Shown one piece after another: positions 46,423 through 58,254 of a DNA stretch of 64,000 nucleotides. A model generated the notes under the pieces. The model saw only the letters and a program-made list of their open reading frames with translations. It had not been told where the DNA came from and searched no databases. The stretch is taken from assembly GCA_022747635.1 (NCBI GenBank), contig JAKTNV010000009.1, positions 62,366,767 to 62,430,766 on the forward strand. The letters run 5' to 3'. Position 1 is the stretch's first letter. The number at the start of each line of letters is the position of its first letter. Made by a program: the position numbers and the translations under genes. The DNA comes from Hetaerina americana (lineage: Eukaryota > Arthropoda > Insecta > Odonata > Calopterygidae).

Positions 46423-46622
46423 TCATAGTAAATGAATGAAGACTAAGTTTGCAATATCTGCTGGACTTTTTATTTTTCACGACCATGGTTTCGTTGCAAG
46501 GCAACATCACCAGGTGATGATAATGATGTTGCCGCCTAATAATGTTTCCTTGCAACGAAACCATGGTCGTGAAAAATAAATACTCCCGTGGAAATTACAG
46601 TTAGCCTTTACTCATTTACTAA
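46423..46622. repeat. Inverted repeat carrying a hammerhead-like motif
   Basis: The core arms 46469-46501 and 46548-46580 are a perfect 33-bp inverted repeat (TTTATTTTTCACGACCATGG...), separated by 46 bp. Outward, weaker complementarity continues to about 46423 and 46622, so this is two copies of one sequence head to head. The spacer has its own nested hairpin (GCAACATCA with TGATGTTGC). Confidence 0.85.
46475..46520 (-). ncRNA. Hammerhead ribozyme-like motif (type I, short stem III)
   Basis: On the minus strand: stem I CAC (complement of 46514-46516), core CTGGTGA (46513-46507), stem II GTTGC-CTT-GCAAC (46505-46493, perfect 5 bp), core GAAA (46492-46489), stem III CC-AT-GG, cleavage-site TC, then GTG closing stem I (46480-46478). 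The only deviation from the CUGANGA consensus is G for A at the fourth base. CCATGG is self-complementary, so a dimeric stem III is possible, as proposed for PLE/retrozyme hammerheads. The G substitution would probably weaken or abolish cleavage. Confidence 0.5.
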
Positions 46623-46769
46623 GTTCTATACGAATTGGAACAATTTTAAGTAAGATGCTAGCACAAATACTTGAGAGGAGCCATTCTCTTCCGTAGGTAA
46701 AAACTTAAGAGTGGACTCATTTGTCAATTAAGTTTATGAAATTAAGAGGGTTCATATAAACGAAAATAT

Positions 46770-46975
46770 CTACCCCAATCCTCACACCGAAGATTGATTT
46801 GGTACGGGATGCTGAAGCTTACCCCCCGCAAAGCCAAGCGATGTGTGAAACTCACACATTTTGTTTGAATTTCAAACAAAGGACAGTACCTTTCCCAGTT
46901 TCCGCCACCTGCGGCTTCCCACGAAGGTCTGGCATGGTGCCGCATGGATTTCAAAAGCTGTTGTCGGAAGACATT
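46770..46975 (-). repeat. SINE-A body fragment
   Basis: The minus strand contains ATGCCAGACCTTCGTGGGAA (family: CCAGATCTTCCTGGGAA), a GGCGGAAACTGGGAAAGG segment, and ATGTGTGAGTTTCACACATC followed by GGCTTTGCGGGGGGTAAGC. The tRNA-like head is missing or unrecognisable. Confidence 0.55.
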
Positions 46976-46979
46976 ACCC

Positions 46980-47599
46980 GGGATTTGAGGCCGGGACTGT
47001 TTGTTCAGCAGATGAATGCTCTTTTTGCTAGTCTACCACGTGAGCCTCCGCAGGGAAATGAGGTTGAACATTAAAAAGCACATAAAAGTGCAAAAACTGA
47101 AAAAACATAACTGTTTAATGAAATGGCTGAAAATACTGAAAAGCTCAATTTCATTCGAGATATTTTTCTCTAAATTTTTTATTTAGACTGGAAACATCTA
47201 CAGAGAGGAAAACTCATTATCTTGAGTATAAATTAAAAATTCTTATTCATTTGCATGCATATTTCTATGCCCGCGTAGACATTAAAATTTCACTAATGGA
47301 CGTTCGTTCGCATAATTTTCATTCTCAATTTTGCAATGGTAGGTAAGTCCCAACGACAATGAGACACGCAAAAAATAGAGATGGTTTACTGTGGCTGATC
47401 CTTGCAACATGAAGTCATCAGGATACTTATAAATGGGACAATTAATACCTCATAATGCAATATAATTCGAAACAATTTTTCATGCGGTATTTAACTATTT
47501 CTCCAAAGAGGAGAAAAAATTGATCTAAATCCTATTATAACTATTTTAATGTTCCCTAATCAATTGTCTGTTAATATTTAATAAAAAATACGAACCTTT

Positions 47600-47600
<1 letters not shown>
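46980..47600. other. AT-rich gene-free stretch
   Basis: Near 47395-47440 the minus strand has CCTGATGACTTCATGTTGC, faintly like the CUGAUGA ribozyme core, but no GAAA follows in the right place. Nothing else recognised. Confidence 0.4.

Positions 47601-47603
<3 letters not shown>

Positions 47604-47677
<74 letters not shown>
47604..47677. repeat. (TA)n microsatellite
   Basis: 74 bp of alternating TA. No PLE sequence flanks it. Confidence 0.95.
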
Positions 47678-47681
<4 letters not shown>

Positions 47682-49940
47682 TTACACTAGAAAACATTTA
47701 TTGAAATGAAAAATAGAATACAGAGGAAACATGACATGTGACTAGCACCATCGGAATGTGATAATCTTGCCCATATTTTGGAAGGCCAAACATTGAAGTG
47801 TAACTGAAATGGAACCATATCTCATCATAAAAATGTTTAGAAAATTTTGAGTTCATAATGGCATTGTTCGCTCCCAAAAATGACTCCATGATAGCGATGA
47901 GGAGGTATTAAAAAAGTGGAGAAAGGTTTTTAATAGTTTTCACGGTGGAGAGACCCCGCGCACTGATTCGTCCCAGTGAATAGGTGGGCGTTAATGGAGT
48001 GTTGAAAATGGCATCTATCCGAGAGCGTGGTTTAGCGTGATCTATGCAGATGTATGCGCAAAAATACGATTCTATTGCACCGCAAAAATTATGGAAATGC
48101 TCGCTCCTTTTTTTTTATTTTCACTACGTCTGTGTCACTTCACGGACTCCATTAAAATGCACCTCAATTTTTTCGGAAAAGTTGAAAGCACTGAACGGGG
48201 TTAAACAGATAACAGCTGGTATATTTTGACACTGATGGCAGAATGGTTCCTGTGGGTATATTAAGTTTTAGATTTAACCTGTGGCCATCAACAAAATACC
48301 TAAGTCTGTTAATCTTAATCGTAGTTAAAACCACTGCTTTCACATCAAAGAAATTGTAATTTATTTTTTAAACAATGTAATTGTCTTCTGCTACGGGATG
48401 GTAGAGTTTCTATCCATAAATACGTAAATCATAATTTATAATATTTTCGAAATAAAAAAATTGGCATAATTCCAATGATAACTATATATTAATATCCCTT
48501 AATTAACTATATCTATTCATATTAAAACAAAAAGGCGCACCATTTCGATCACATAAAGAGATAACACTAGAAACTAGGTTACCATACCAGGACACCCATC
48601 AGTTGGCAAATGTAACAGTCAATGTAACGTAGACATACATATTCATTAGATATAACCGTCATGTATCTGATGAGTATACTCAGGTGTTCACCATTGTCTG
48701 TCCAAATTACTGCACATTTTGACCAAATTCACTCCTTTGAAGTTATATACGTATTTTAAATTAAAACGTACCTAATCGCTAATTAAAAACTTAAAAAAAT
48801 AATCATCCATGACATGATAAAATATCTTTATGGTAAAGATTCGAGTTTTCTTTGATCTCTTTTGGTTTTTGAAGGCTTTGATCCATGTACAGGCTCCCAG
48901 TGATGGAAGGAAATTGTTCTTGCAAACCAAAAAAGATCACGGAATGTCTCGATTGAAACAACAGAAACCAATCAACCGCTCACAGGGCTTTGAGGCATTC
49001 TTTCCTCTCTTCCAATGAGACTATTTTATTTTAGCCAAGAGGGAGAGCAGTGAAGGGAGGACGCTTGCATGATGGATTGCACAGTAAGGCGACGTGGCTG
49101 AAAATTGCAGCCGCGAGACATTTCGACTCGTTTTCTTCCGAACCATTAATCCACGTCGCTCAGGCAACCAATTGATAGTAATTTCGCGACCGTAGAAAGA
49201 ACGAGTATTCAAGAAATTATGACTGATCCCGCTCCGCATGTGGAGAACTCCCTGATCGTCGCGAGGTGATACCTTCTAGATCAACGGTCCTGCATCATAC
49301 AGTTCACGAGCTGGAGATGTGACTTCTTTTGAAAGCAGAATTATTTAGAAAAAAATTGATCCGCCGGCACTCTGCCTTAAATTAGACATTGCCATTATTT
49401 TCCTAGCAGGCATCATTATGCGAGAAAATAAGTAAAATTAAACGATAGAAAATAAGTGAAAAAACGTGGCCTAGATGATTCTCTAACGTTTAGAGCAAAT
49501 CGATTGATTTGATGGGGAGCGTCGTAATTTCAAATCCTCCTCATAGTCCCCCACAAGTTTAGCAGAGTTCTAGTAATAATATGGGGAAATAAAATTGTCG
49601 GGGCATTTTGTTCAAAGCAGAAGCAAAACAATGACTTCGGGTTCATAAACAAAATTTTGATTAAATTCTGCTTTCGCAACTTTTAATAGAATAAATTAGT
49701 TAGTTCGCTCCCAGATAGCGAGAGAGAGGGGGATTCACGAATTTTTCCCATTAGCATTTCGGTCTCATAACATCGCCTGAAAATGTGATTTCGACCCAAC
49801 TTGACAGGAATGAGGCGACGGAGATAAGACTTTCATTCATACGGATGGATTTGGGATAAGGGCTGTTGGGAAAGATTTGTTTCTAAGATGATGGATTGTC
49901 TTCCAAGTGAAAGGAGGCGAGTGAGGAAAGGCGTGCGTCT
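47678..49940. other. Gene-free stretch
   Basis: Nothing recognised. Confidence 0.45.
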
Positions 49941-49956
49941 GTTGGCGTGCTTCTTT

Positions 49957-49977
49957 GTGTGTGTGTGTGTGTGTGTG
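49957..49977. repeat. (GT)n microsatellite
   Basis: A short uninterrupted GT run ending in GTGG. Confidence 0.9.
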
Positions 49978-50109
49978 GTGTTGTTAGTCGAATCAATGTG
50001 CTATTTGTGGAATGACCTGAAAATACTTGAGGGAAATTATTCCGGCGGGAGGTTCTTAAACGACCGCTGAGATGATTCGAACAAAAGGATCCGAGGGAGA
50101 TAGGCGTGA

Positions 50110-50345
50110 TTGATGGGGAGTGAATGGACGTCCCCACCTCATCATGATGGCGTCGGGCCAGATTACTTAAAATGGCGGCGGCGAAGGCGCTTATTTGCAG
50201 AAATAAAGATTTCAGGCGAGGAGCGTTGGTGGGGGGCGAGGAGAGGGGGGAGAGGGGAATTGTGCGGATGGATGGAAGAGAGAGAGAGAGGGGGGGAAGA
50301 GAGAGAGGGAGAGAGAGACCTCAATTTTCCTGTCGCTGGGATTAA
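50110..50345 (+). promoter_or_regulatory. Candidate promoter/first-exon block with YY1-type motif and GA repeats
   Basis: AAAATGGCGGC at 50169-50179 matches the YY1/Pho consensus (AANATGGCGGC). The ATG within it opens a 58-codon frame beginning MAAAKALICRNKDF that runs into (GA)n-derived Arg/Glu and stops near 50345. GA and GGGG repeats at 50222-50320 are GAGA-factor-like. YY1 sites that overlap start codons are common in animal housekeeping promoters. No splice site or downstream exon is identified, so this is only a candidate. Confidence 0.25.
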
Positions 50346-50409
50346 TTACAGATCGCGCTTCTATCACCATCAATCCACACCGCGTAATAACTCGAATTTT
50401 AATCATTCT

Positions 50410-51330
50410 TTATAACTTTCTTCTCACTTATTTGAATTGGGGACTGGGATGAATTATACTTTAGAGATTTCCTGCCCAACTTCCCTTTAAAAGCCATTTC
50501 ACTAAAAAGACCATTTGTTATGCTGAACTGAGATTACGCACATACACATTCAAGAGACATGAAAATACAAATGAAACTTATTAATAACGAATCCGTAAGT
50601 GACGCAAAAAAAATGCTCATGCCTGTCTCTTGTTCCTTTATTTTCCTGAAATACTATTGGTAATAATTGTGGAATTGGGGGGGGGAAACGAAATTTATCA
50701 TTCAATTCTTTTCATTTAGCCTGAATGGATAAAATTTAATATTTTGTCTGACATTTGACTTAGTAACTTACTGGTAATGAATTGAATTTTGAAATTCCAT
50801 ATATACATTTCAAGAAAACTCCTAGAGAGAGAGCGAGAGCTGCTTAACTGCCCAAATTTCATTATTCAGGAGTACCGAAAACACTAAAATATCCAAGAGA
50901 AATTATGCCAATACAAAATAAGAATATTAAATAATTCGCACTTTTAAATGACAAATCGAATAAACGTATCTTTTGCTGGGATCAATGTGAAATGGCAATT
51001 TTTGGGACGGCAACTTTATCATAAGTGCATCTCGTATAAGAACATATGAAATAGAAGACATGGCTCACGGCTGATACCACAGACATTTTACTTTGCGTTA
51101 TAAAAATATAATTTTTGCATGCGCCGCATGTAATATGTTTTTCGGCTCCTCCGACGGTCACGACGCGACTGGTTGTTGGCAGCCTGTAATCAGTTTGAAA
51201 AAGAGAATAGGAATCTCATATAAGCTCGAGTGGAACGGAGAATGGATAATGCGATTCCGAGCGGCAGAGTTCATCTCGAGCGCGGGGAGAAGCTGAACCT
51301 AGCCCGCGCATTTTCATAAAACTAGATAAA
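50410..51330. other. Gene-free stretch
   Basis: Nothing recognised. Confidence 0.45.
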
Positions 51331-51334
51331 AGAA

Positions 51335-51770
51335 GGAATGGAAGACGAAGGGCACATTGAGTCGGGCGGGAGGAGAGAAAAAAAAAAGATACCAATGGGG
51401 TAAAGGGGAATGAAAAGGAAAATAATGGCCAGTGGTGGACCGGGAGGCAGAAATATGTTTTTTTTACTTCCTTCAAGAGAGGGAGGGAGACGAAAAAAAA
51501 GGAAGGAGTTGGGGGTGTGTGGTATGAGATATTGAGAGTAAAGGGATGAGAATATTGCTTCAGGTCTTTGGTGTTTTTTTCTCTTGAAGATGACGCCCGA
51601 GAACGGGCAATAATAAGAAAAAGGGATGAGAGGGAAGAGGTCAAGGAATCCTGGCGAGTTTTATGCCGTTGGACCGAAGGAGGGACGTGAGGCGGGTGGG
51701 TTTTTAGGCTTGGGGATTGGAGGAGAGGAAGAGTCCGGTGGTTGAGAGATTGAGAAATAGAAATGGAAAA
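51335..51770. repeat. Purine-rich low-complexity block
   Basis: The plus strand is strongly G/A-rich with A-runs and GGGAGG units. The 237-codon minus-strand frame (51216-51929) is Ser/Leu/Pro/Phe-rich with no domain and is most likely an artefact of the skew, although it is long for AT-rich DNA. Confidence 0.6.
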
Positions 51771-51929
51771 CGGAAGGCACGTCAAGGGTCTGGTGCGGTG
51801 AATAACCTTGACAACATTTTCCCATTCTGACATGCCATGGTAATCGAAAAGTAACGCACTGTTTATTTCATTTTGTCGTATGCATCTCAGAATAACGAAG
51901 AAAAATGTGTTTTCATCATTGTATATCAT

Positions 51930-52610
51930 CCATCTTACGTGGAAAATTTACAAGTTTTTTTTATTTTATGAAGTTTCGCAAAAAAAATTATTCTTATTAA
52001 AAAACAATATTACGAGGAACACAGTGATTCATGATAGTTTCTATTTAATTTGTGGTTTCATACACCAACAAGTTTAGCTTAAATTGCTAGGAGGGCTTCC
52101 AAAATGATGTACACCTACAATAGAACTTTCGGGCTTCTTCATTGTTATTCCAACCGGCTGGACGACGGTTTGCTGGGCCTTGGGGCCTGAAGAGGCCGAC
52201 TTTAATACCAGCAAAAAAGTTGCCCAACCAGATGTAATAACGAGGCTGTAATCAGAAAACTCTGGTGACATATGTGACTTAATGTTGAACAAGGTACTTA
52301 TATCAATATTCGACGCATTAAATGGTTATTTTACAGAACATACATGTCGATTATATTATTTGCTAAGTACCTCTATAACAGTGTTCCATCGCATATACAA
52401 TGACAACAAGCATATCCCTTACGTATCATACTTGGCAGATTTCAATCATGCATCAGCCAGGTTTGCTTCGCTACAGGAATGTTGCCAATCGTCGGCAGAT
52501 CTCTGAGATATCTTGTAATGAATTCAGAAGGCCTGAAGAGCTGTGGCAGAAAATAAGGTGGACCAGGGGGTTACAAGTAAGAGAATGATGCCGCCCTTAA
52601 AATTATCTTA
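51930..52610. other. Gene-free stretch
   Basis: Nothing recognised. 52080-52290 is somewhat less AT-rich and open for 72 codons on the minus strand without a recognisable product. Confidence 0.4.
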
Positions 52611-52619
52611 ATACGAAGG

Positions 52620-54300
52620 TAGGCTGAAAACTAATGCACGCATGCTTGTAGACTACAAAAAAATGACCTTTGGAAGCACTCCTGGTAAAATGTGGAGGTA
52701 ACATTACCCCTTAATATACATGCGCAAGTTGGAGGTTTATCATTCATCCAGAGTATTTCGAGAAACGGAAGTATAGAGACATGTTCTAGGGCTATGTCAC
52801 CGCGAGTTAAAGAGCGTTCAATTATCGAATTTTTAACAGCTGAAAAAGTGACTCCTACTGATATTCATCGTCGTTTAAAGGCTGTTTATGGTGAAGATAC
52901 TGTTAATAGCTATACTGTAAATTGATGGCTAGTAAAATTTCGTGGTTGCGAGCCTGGAAAAGTCGGCATAGCGCCAGTCCGGAAAACTATTGTACATAAT
53001 TAAGATTGCCTAGCATATTAATTTTGTATTTAAATGTTCTATTGTACATGATAAATAAAGGTCTCACCTCTCCTTTCAACTGCAAGGAACACAAAAGATA
53101 ATTCTCCTGGCTTCAATTTTTAAATTTATCTCCAGAGAATACATGGCACATAAAAAGTGCCGAATTTAAATTATAATTTTATGGTAGGGATTGATTAGAT
53201 TTCACTGTCGAGAATTGGCTGCCATGGTAATTTAGAAAATATCTGATAGTTGATTGAAATATCATCCTTATAACTCTACTAGAGCTTACGTTTACTTTAT
53301 TAAAATTTTTTTAATACAGATGTGTACAATGTTGATATTTTTATTTGAATGATTTGTAGAACACAAATTTAGTTTTTTATTTTATAGCCTAATGCATACA
53401 GTAAATGTGGTACAAGTTTCATTGATTCAACTCCTGTTGAGACAAACAAATTCAAAGGAAGATGAAACCCGAGCTCCAGTCACTGCTCTTGCAGAAATAA
53501 TAATTAACTCCGTTGCTGCAATCGTGAGAGAAAAGAGTCAAATAACGTTACGAGTACTACATAAAATATTATCAAATTTATTTGGGTGTCACTGCGCACA
53601 TGAAACGGTTTTATTCACAGTGGGTTCCGAGACTTCTTATGACCGAGCAACAGGACGTTCGCGTGCAGGTTTTGTCTCAGTTGGTGCTCCAGGAAGATGA
53701 GGAGTTTCTTTCGACGGTTATTACTGCAAATAAAACTTGGCTAGATCATTTTGAACTACTCAGAAGAAAATAGTGAAGCTCTGTTTGGAAACCTCCAGCA
53801 TTACTAGCAACACAAAAAAGCCGAAGTGGTGTCTTCTGCTGGGAAAGTTATGGCCATATCATTTTTCGGTATTCCAGGAATGATGAATCGCCAAGTCGCA
53901 CTACCACACAAAACTATAAATGGAGGATGTAAGGAACATTCTTCAAGACCACATTAATCGTAATAAATCAAATTTCAAAGCAACAGGATGCTGTGCCACG
54001 ATAATGTGCGATAGCCAATCGCAAGAGTTGTCGCTAAATATCTCTCGAAATCCAAAGTAGAATTCAATTAAATCTTCCATATAGTCTAATACTAGTTTCA
54101 TCTAAAATTTTTCAATCCCTTAATCTGTAGGAGCATTTATCGTGGCAAGCGTTTTTCATCATCGGAAACAGCCATGAAAGCTGCCGAGGCAATTTTGAAT
54201 AACCAATTAAAAAATGGCCTCCAGCATGTCTTTGATATCTGAAAAAATATGAAACAAGTGCACTGTATCTCATAAAAACCATTTGGCGTAGAAACATGCA
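52620..54300 (+). pseudogene. Decayed mariner transposon interrupted by about 400 bp
   Basis: TAGGCTGAAAACTAATGCA at 52620 resembles a mariner terminal repeat. Transposase pieces follow in order: SPRVKERSIIEFLTAEKV and HRRLKAVYGEDTVNSYTV (52799-52922); then, after a 52980-53395 interruption, RAPVTALAEIIINSVAAIVR and KSQITLRVLHKIL (about 53470-53580), and WVPRLLMTEQQDVRVQVLSQ with FLSTVITANKTW at about 53620-53745. The first catalytic Asp is replaced (ITANKTW instead of ITGDETW). A CHDN-like second site lies near 53995, and a C-terminal SSSETAMKAAEAIL-like region near 54160. It has multiple frameshifts and stops and is certainly dead. It belongs to a lineage different from the intact mariner. 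Confidence 0.8.
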
Positions 54301-55735
54301 TAAACATATGAAGGATAAATTGATATAATCAGAGTTAAAAGCGATGTGAAAGAGTTAAAACCAAATATGATCATTTTAGTTTAGCAGCGGTCGTAAATGG
54401 AGCTAAATTAGTTTAACCTTCGATGTAATATTAAAAATGCAACAATGCATTGCCCTAATATGTTCTGCCTAGTTTTAACTGTAAGGAGAAGAGAATATTG
54501 AATTAATCATTACATGCCATACAAAATCTTATTCACTTAGCCTGTTGGATTCCATTGAGCATTGCCAAGTATTGAATTGAGATGGAATAGTATGCATTTT
54601 ATACATCTCTGCGGTATTGGTTTCTAGACCATCCGGCTTCTCTTGGAATAAGAATCTTTATTTTCCGTACATTAGGCCCGCTACTACAGGGAGAGCCTAA
54701 TTAATTTACCTGATGTTCATTAATAACCTACATATTTTCAAAATTAGGAGTCTTAATGATAAAATATTAATTTCGAAATTCATGCACGGAATCGTTAGCT
54801 TTTGGGAAAAAACTGATGACAGTTTTGGCTAATTAGAATTAACATGCATGGATTTATGGAATAAAATATATCTCAGAATGATATTGACTTAGCCAAACGT
54901 CCATGATTGCATCGAGCACAAGAAAACATTTAACTGTTACAAGCATTCTTACTTTCTTCAATTGCCCTCGCAAAGTGGCGGATCAAAGGGAGAGATTTAA
55001 AAGAGCTAAGCTCCTCTGCTAAAACCAACATTTATACCAATTTCAAAAGAATGTCCAGGTTGAACCCAATAGAAAGCAGATCCTCTAGGAAGCAGATACT
55101 TATGCCTTACATGTACATTCAGGCGTCATTTAGTTTTTCTTTTCTAATGTAAATTCTTCTCTCCTATTAAATTATTCACAATATTCTTATCTCACTCTAC
55201 AGGTAAAGTACCACGTGTGATATGTCTATAACGAGGTCATCTAAGGGAATAATGTTTGACATGTCCTTTAATTGTTCTCTTCCCGTTACTTCGATCCCTG
55301 GAATTTGAAGCAGAAACGAGGATTAACGAAGAAGTGTGTTTGGAGAGATGAAGGCTTGGACTCATCTCTACTCATCGGCACGCAGTGGTGAGAGGGAGAG
55401 AGAGAGCTTAGGCCGGACCCCTGTGATAGTATTTTGAGGGCTGAGTTATTCGCTGCTGCATTACCTGTTACGTCGGGTGTGCCACCGTTATCCGAAGAGC
55501 CCGCATGAATCCAGATGACCGGAAGATTAAACAAGCGAAAACAAAAACAAACACTTTGGAGCCGGCGCGGTAGAATGAATCGTATCCAGTCCACAAGAGG
55601 GGGCAGGAAGTACACACCAAAAACTGAACTGCAGAATACGGGAATAATCAAAGTAAAACAAGCCAGCCGGCAGTGAACGAAACGTGAGGATTGTAGTGAG
55701 AACATGTAAATGAGATAAATCTAATAAATTTACAC
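54301..55735. other. Gene-free stretch
   Basis: The 139-codon minus frame at 55286-55705 is the longest here. It is Ser/Phe/Leu-rich, lies in a moderate-GC patch, and has no recognisable domain. Confidence 0.4.
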
Positions 55736-55739
55736 TCCG

Positions 55740-56090
55740 CAATATGTTGTAAGCATCCTAAATTTATTTTCAATTCCCATTACGTCATAACTGTTGACAA
55801 GATTCTAAGCATTCTATTAATCTCTTTCGCTTATTCAGCCAGAGTGACAATATCGACCGCCAACCTAATGGAGTATACCTTCCTTTCATGAACCTTGAGG
55901 CCATTAGTTCTATCCTACAATGTCGCTATGGTATCTTCAATATAAGATTTAACTAGACATAGTGAGAGTGAACAACCTTGTCTATCACCTGTCCTAATCT
56001 TTGATTCTATCTTACATTCATTTACTGCTATTAAGAAGATTTGTTTGATGGAAGATCTGAGTCACAAAAATTCTTTCCTTGAAGCCTATG
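55740..56090 (-). pseudogene. Non-LTR retrotransposon RT fragment, second lineage
   Basis: On the minus strand, broken frames give DRQGCSLSLCLVKSYIED (RT motif B region, about 55950-55990), then VYSIRLAVDIVTLAE, where LAVD stands at the FADD position (55838-55873), then AKEINRML. The first catalytic-box Asp is mutated. The wording of these motifs differs from LINE-A, suggesting another non-LTR lineage. Confidence 0.6.
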
Positions 56091-56277
56091 TCTACTCTTC
56101 TAATAGTTTACGCCAGTCAGGTATTTAAATCATTAATTAACCGCATTGGTGCGATAGGTACCAATGAACCTTTAGGGAGGTTTAGCTAATTAATAAAATG
56201 TCCAAATAAACTAGTCTGAAATAATAAATATATTACTTGCCTGATAATATTGATGCGTTTTTTCATACTATATGAAT

Positions 56278-56337
56278 AATATATATACACACACTACATA
56301 TATATATATATATATAAATATAAATATAAATAAATAA

Positions 56338-56432
<95 letters not shown>
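56278..56432. repeat. (TA)n compound microsatellite
   Basis: Alternating TA with a (TAAA/TATAAA)n interruption at 56315-56347. It totals about 150 bp. The 68-codon Ile/Tyr frame across it is an artefact. Confidence 0.95.
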
Positions 56433-56434
56433 AT

Positions 56435-57325
56435 GGCACCAACCATTTAAAAATAAGCTAAGAATAAACATCAATTCCAGATGAAGCGCATCAATTATTA
56501 AGATTACTTAGTAGGCCATGGAAAAAGGCCATTAATGATGGAAAAAACTCATTAGTGAGAGAGAATTATCCATTAAAATAAGAGAAAACGTGCATAAAGC
56601 TTTGAACTTTCGCTTTCGAGATTACGAGGCATACTTTACAAAATAGCCATCTTGGCTAGTTCTACTGATCTTCTACATAAACAGTCAAAATAAAGCTTTT
56701 CGTTCATGCTTCAACTCGCTGGCATCTTGGCATTCTTAAAGGAAGGTCCTCCTTAAATGTGTTCCATGACAACGCTTTGAGGGATGTTTACTCCCCCATT
56801 TCCACAATACCGTCCTTTGAAATGGGAGAGAGCGAGATGGGGAGATGAAGCAAGGCAGAAGGATGAAGAGATTGCCTCAGAAGTCGGAGTATGCCAAAGA
56901 AGCACTGAGGACGAGAGAGCAGATTGGCCCGAAAAGGAGCTTACATATTAATAAACATAAAATTAAATATCAATGAAATTTCTTATCGAAATCTTTGACT
57001 GCATTCCTGGCATACTCTGTTTTATAATTTGTCAGAGAAATAAAATGCAATGAGCATTCCAAAACTCTAATCGTTTGTGATTATGACAAATGAATAAAAT
57101 AATTTCTTAAGTGTTAATGATGATCATATTTTAGAGGTAATATATAGAAATTTCAAGAATTGCCATATTTTTCACTGAAGTATACAATGTCTATGCTTCA
57201 CAGCTTGGTGGGAAGGAAGACATCTATGCTTCTAATTAGAACGAGCGTCTAGCACCCAAAAGGTAATATGATTCGATTTGAAATCGGTCATCACATGTAA
57301 ACCATCAAACCTGCGTTTGGAATAT
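56435..57325. other. AT-rich gene-free stretch
   Basis: Nothing recognised. Confidence 0.5.
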
Positions 57326-57330
57326 ATTGA

Positions 57331-58250
57331 GTCTGTTCCAAAAAGTGGGTAAATGGATTTTTCCTGGCGAAGCAGACGACTGAAACGGGTCAATTTGTGA
57401 CGGGAACAATGATGAGAGGTCTTGGAAAAGCAATACGACTCACGTCAGGTGTCTGCGGGCCGTTACAGTATGTGAATTGCTGCTAGATTGAACCCTTGTT
57501 CAAGGTTAGCATCACAAATTCGCGATACCACTTTCCATGAAGCAATGATATGCGATAAAATTTTGTGTTAAACTCCAGAAATGGGATTCGGAGACCATGC
57601 TCATGGTTAAGGATGCTCATGGAGATGGAGAAATGTCCCAAGTGATGGTTTTCTGCTTCCACAGGATGTTCTGGGAGGGTAAAGAGGAGGTTAAGGATGA
57701 GGAATGAATGCCCTGGACATCCATCATCAACACAATGTAATGAAAATGTATAAAAAGTAAGACTTATTCTCAATTCTGATTGACCACTAAGTGTCAGGAT
57801 GTTGGCAGAGTACAATATGAAGAAACCTTAGTGTATTGTATTCTTACAGAAGATTTAGCCATGAGATAGGTACGTCAAGATGGTTCCCAAGGTGTTGTCG
57901 GAAGACTGCTTGTGTGAAAATCTTGCCTTGGACCTCTTGGTTCACTGTGAAAGTGACGCGATTTTTTTAGAAAAGGTGGTTACTGGTGATAAGACATGGA
58001 CCTTTTTGTACGACCCAAACACTACCTCTTTGAGTACCGATTTGGACCACTGGATTATGTCAAAGAGGCCGTGACGAAGGGGCCTGAACGAGATTCCCGT
58101 CGACGACTTCCAGGAAGCGTACCAGGAGCGTGGCAAAGACGCTGACATCGGTGTATTGATGAACAAAGGTGCTGTTTTGAAGAGTTTTAGTAATATAGAT
58201 CTGCAATAAATTTTTCTCCCTATTTATTCTACTTATTTTTTGGGAGAGAC
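57331..58250 (+). pseudogene. Internally deleted mariner with imperfect TIRs
   Basis: Imperfect terminal repeats lie at the edges: GTCTGTTCCAAAAAGTGGGTA at the left against GTCTCTCCCAAAAAATAAGTA as the complement of the right. Inside, in order: YAIKFCVKLQKWDSETMLMV and SQVMVFCFHRMF (about 57546-57680); then VLSEDCLCENLALDLL and VTGDKTWTFLYDP with the first catalytic Asp (about 57890-58017). The mariner C-terminus comes next (HRCIDEQRCCFEEF in another frame, about 58146-58188). The region between the first Asp and the C-terminus is gone, so the second and third catalytic residues are missing. Close to the remnant at 38600. Confidence 0.8.
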
Positions 58251-58254
58251 CATG

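Noticed and set aside
47395..47440. Another hammerhead-like motif (CCTGATGACTTCATGTTGC on the minus strand)
   Set aside because: No stem II closure and no GAAA at the required position.
51216..51929. 237-codon minus frame as a protein
   Set aside because: Low-complexity Ser/Leu/Phe/Pro composition over a purine-rich block; no motif or signal of selection visible.
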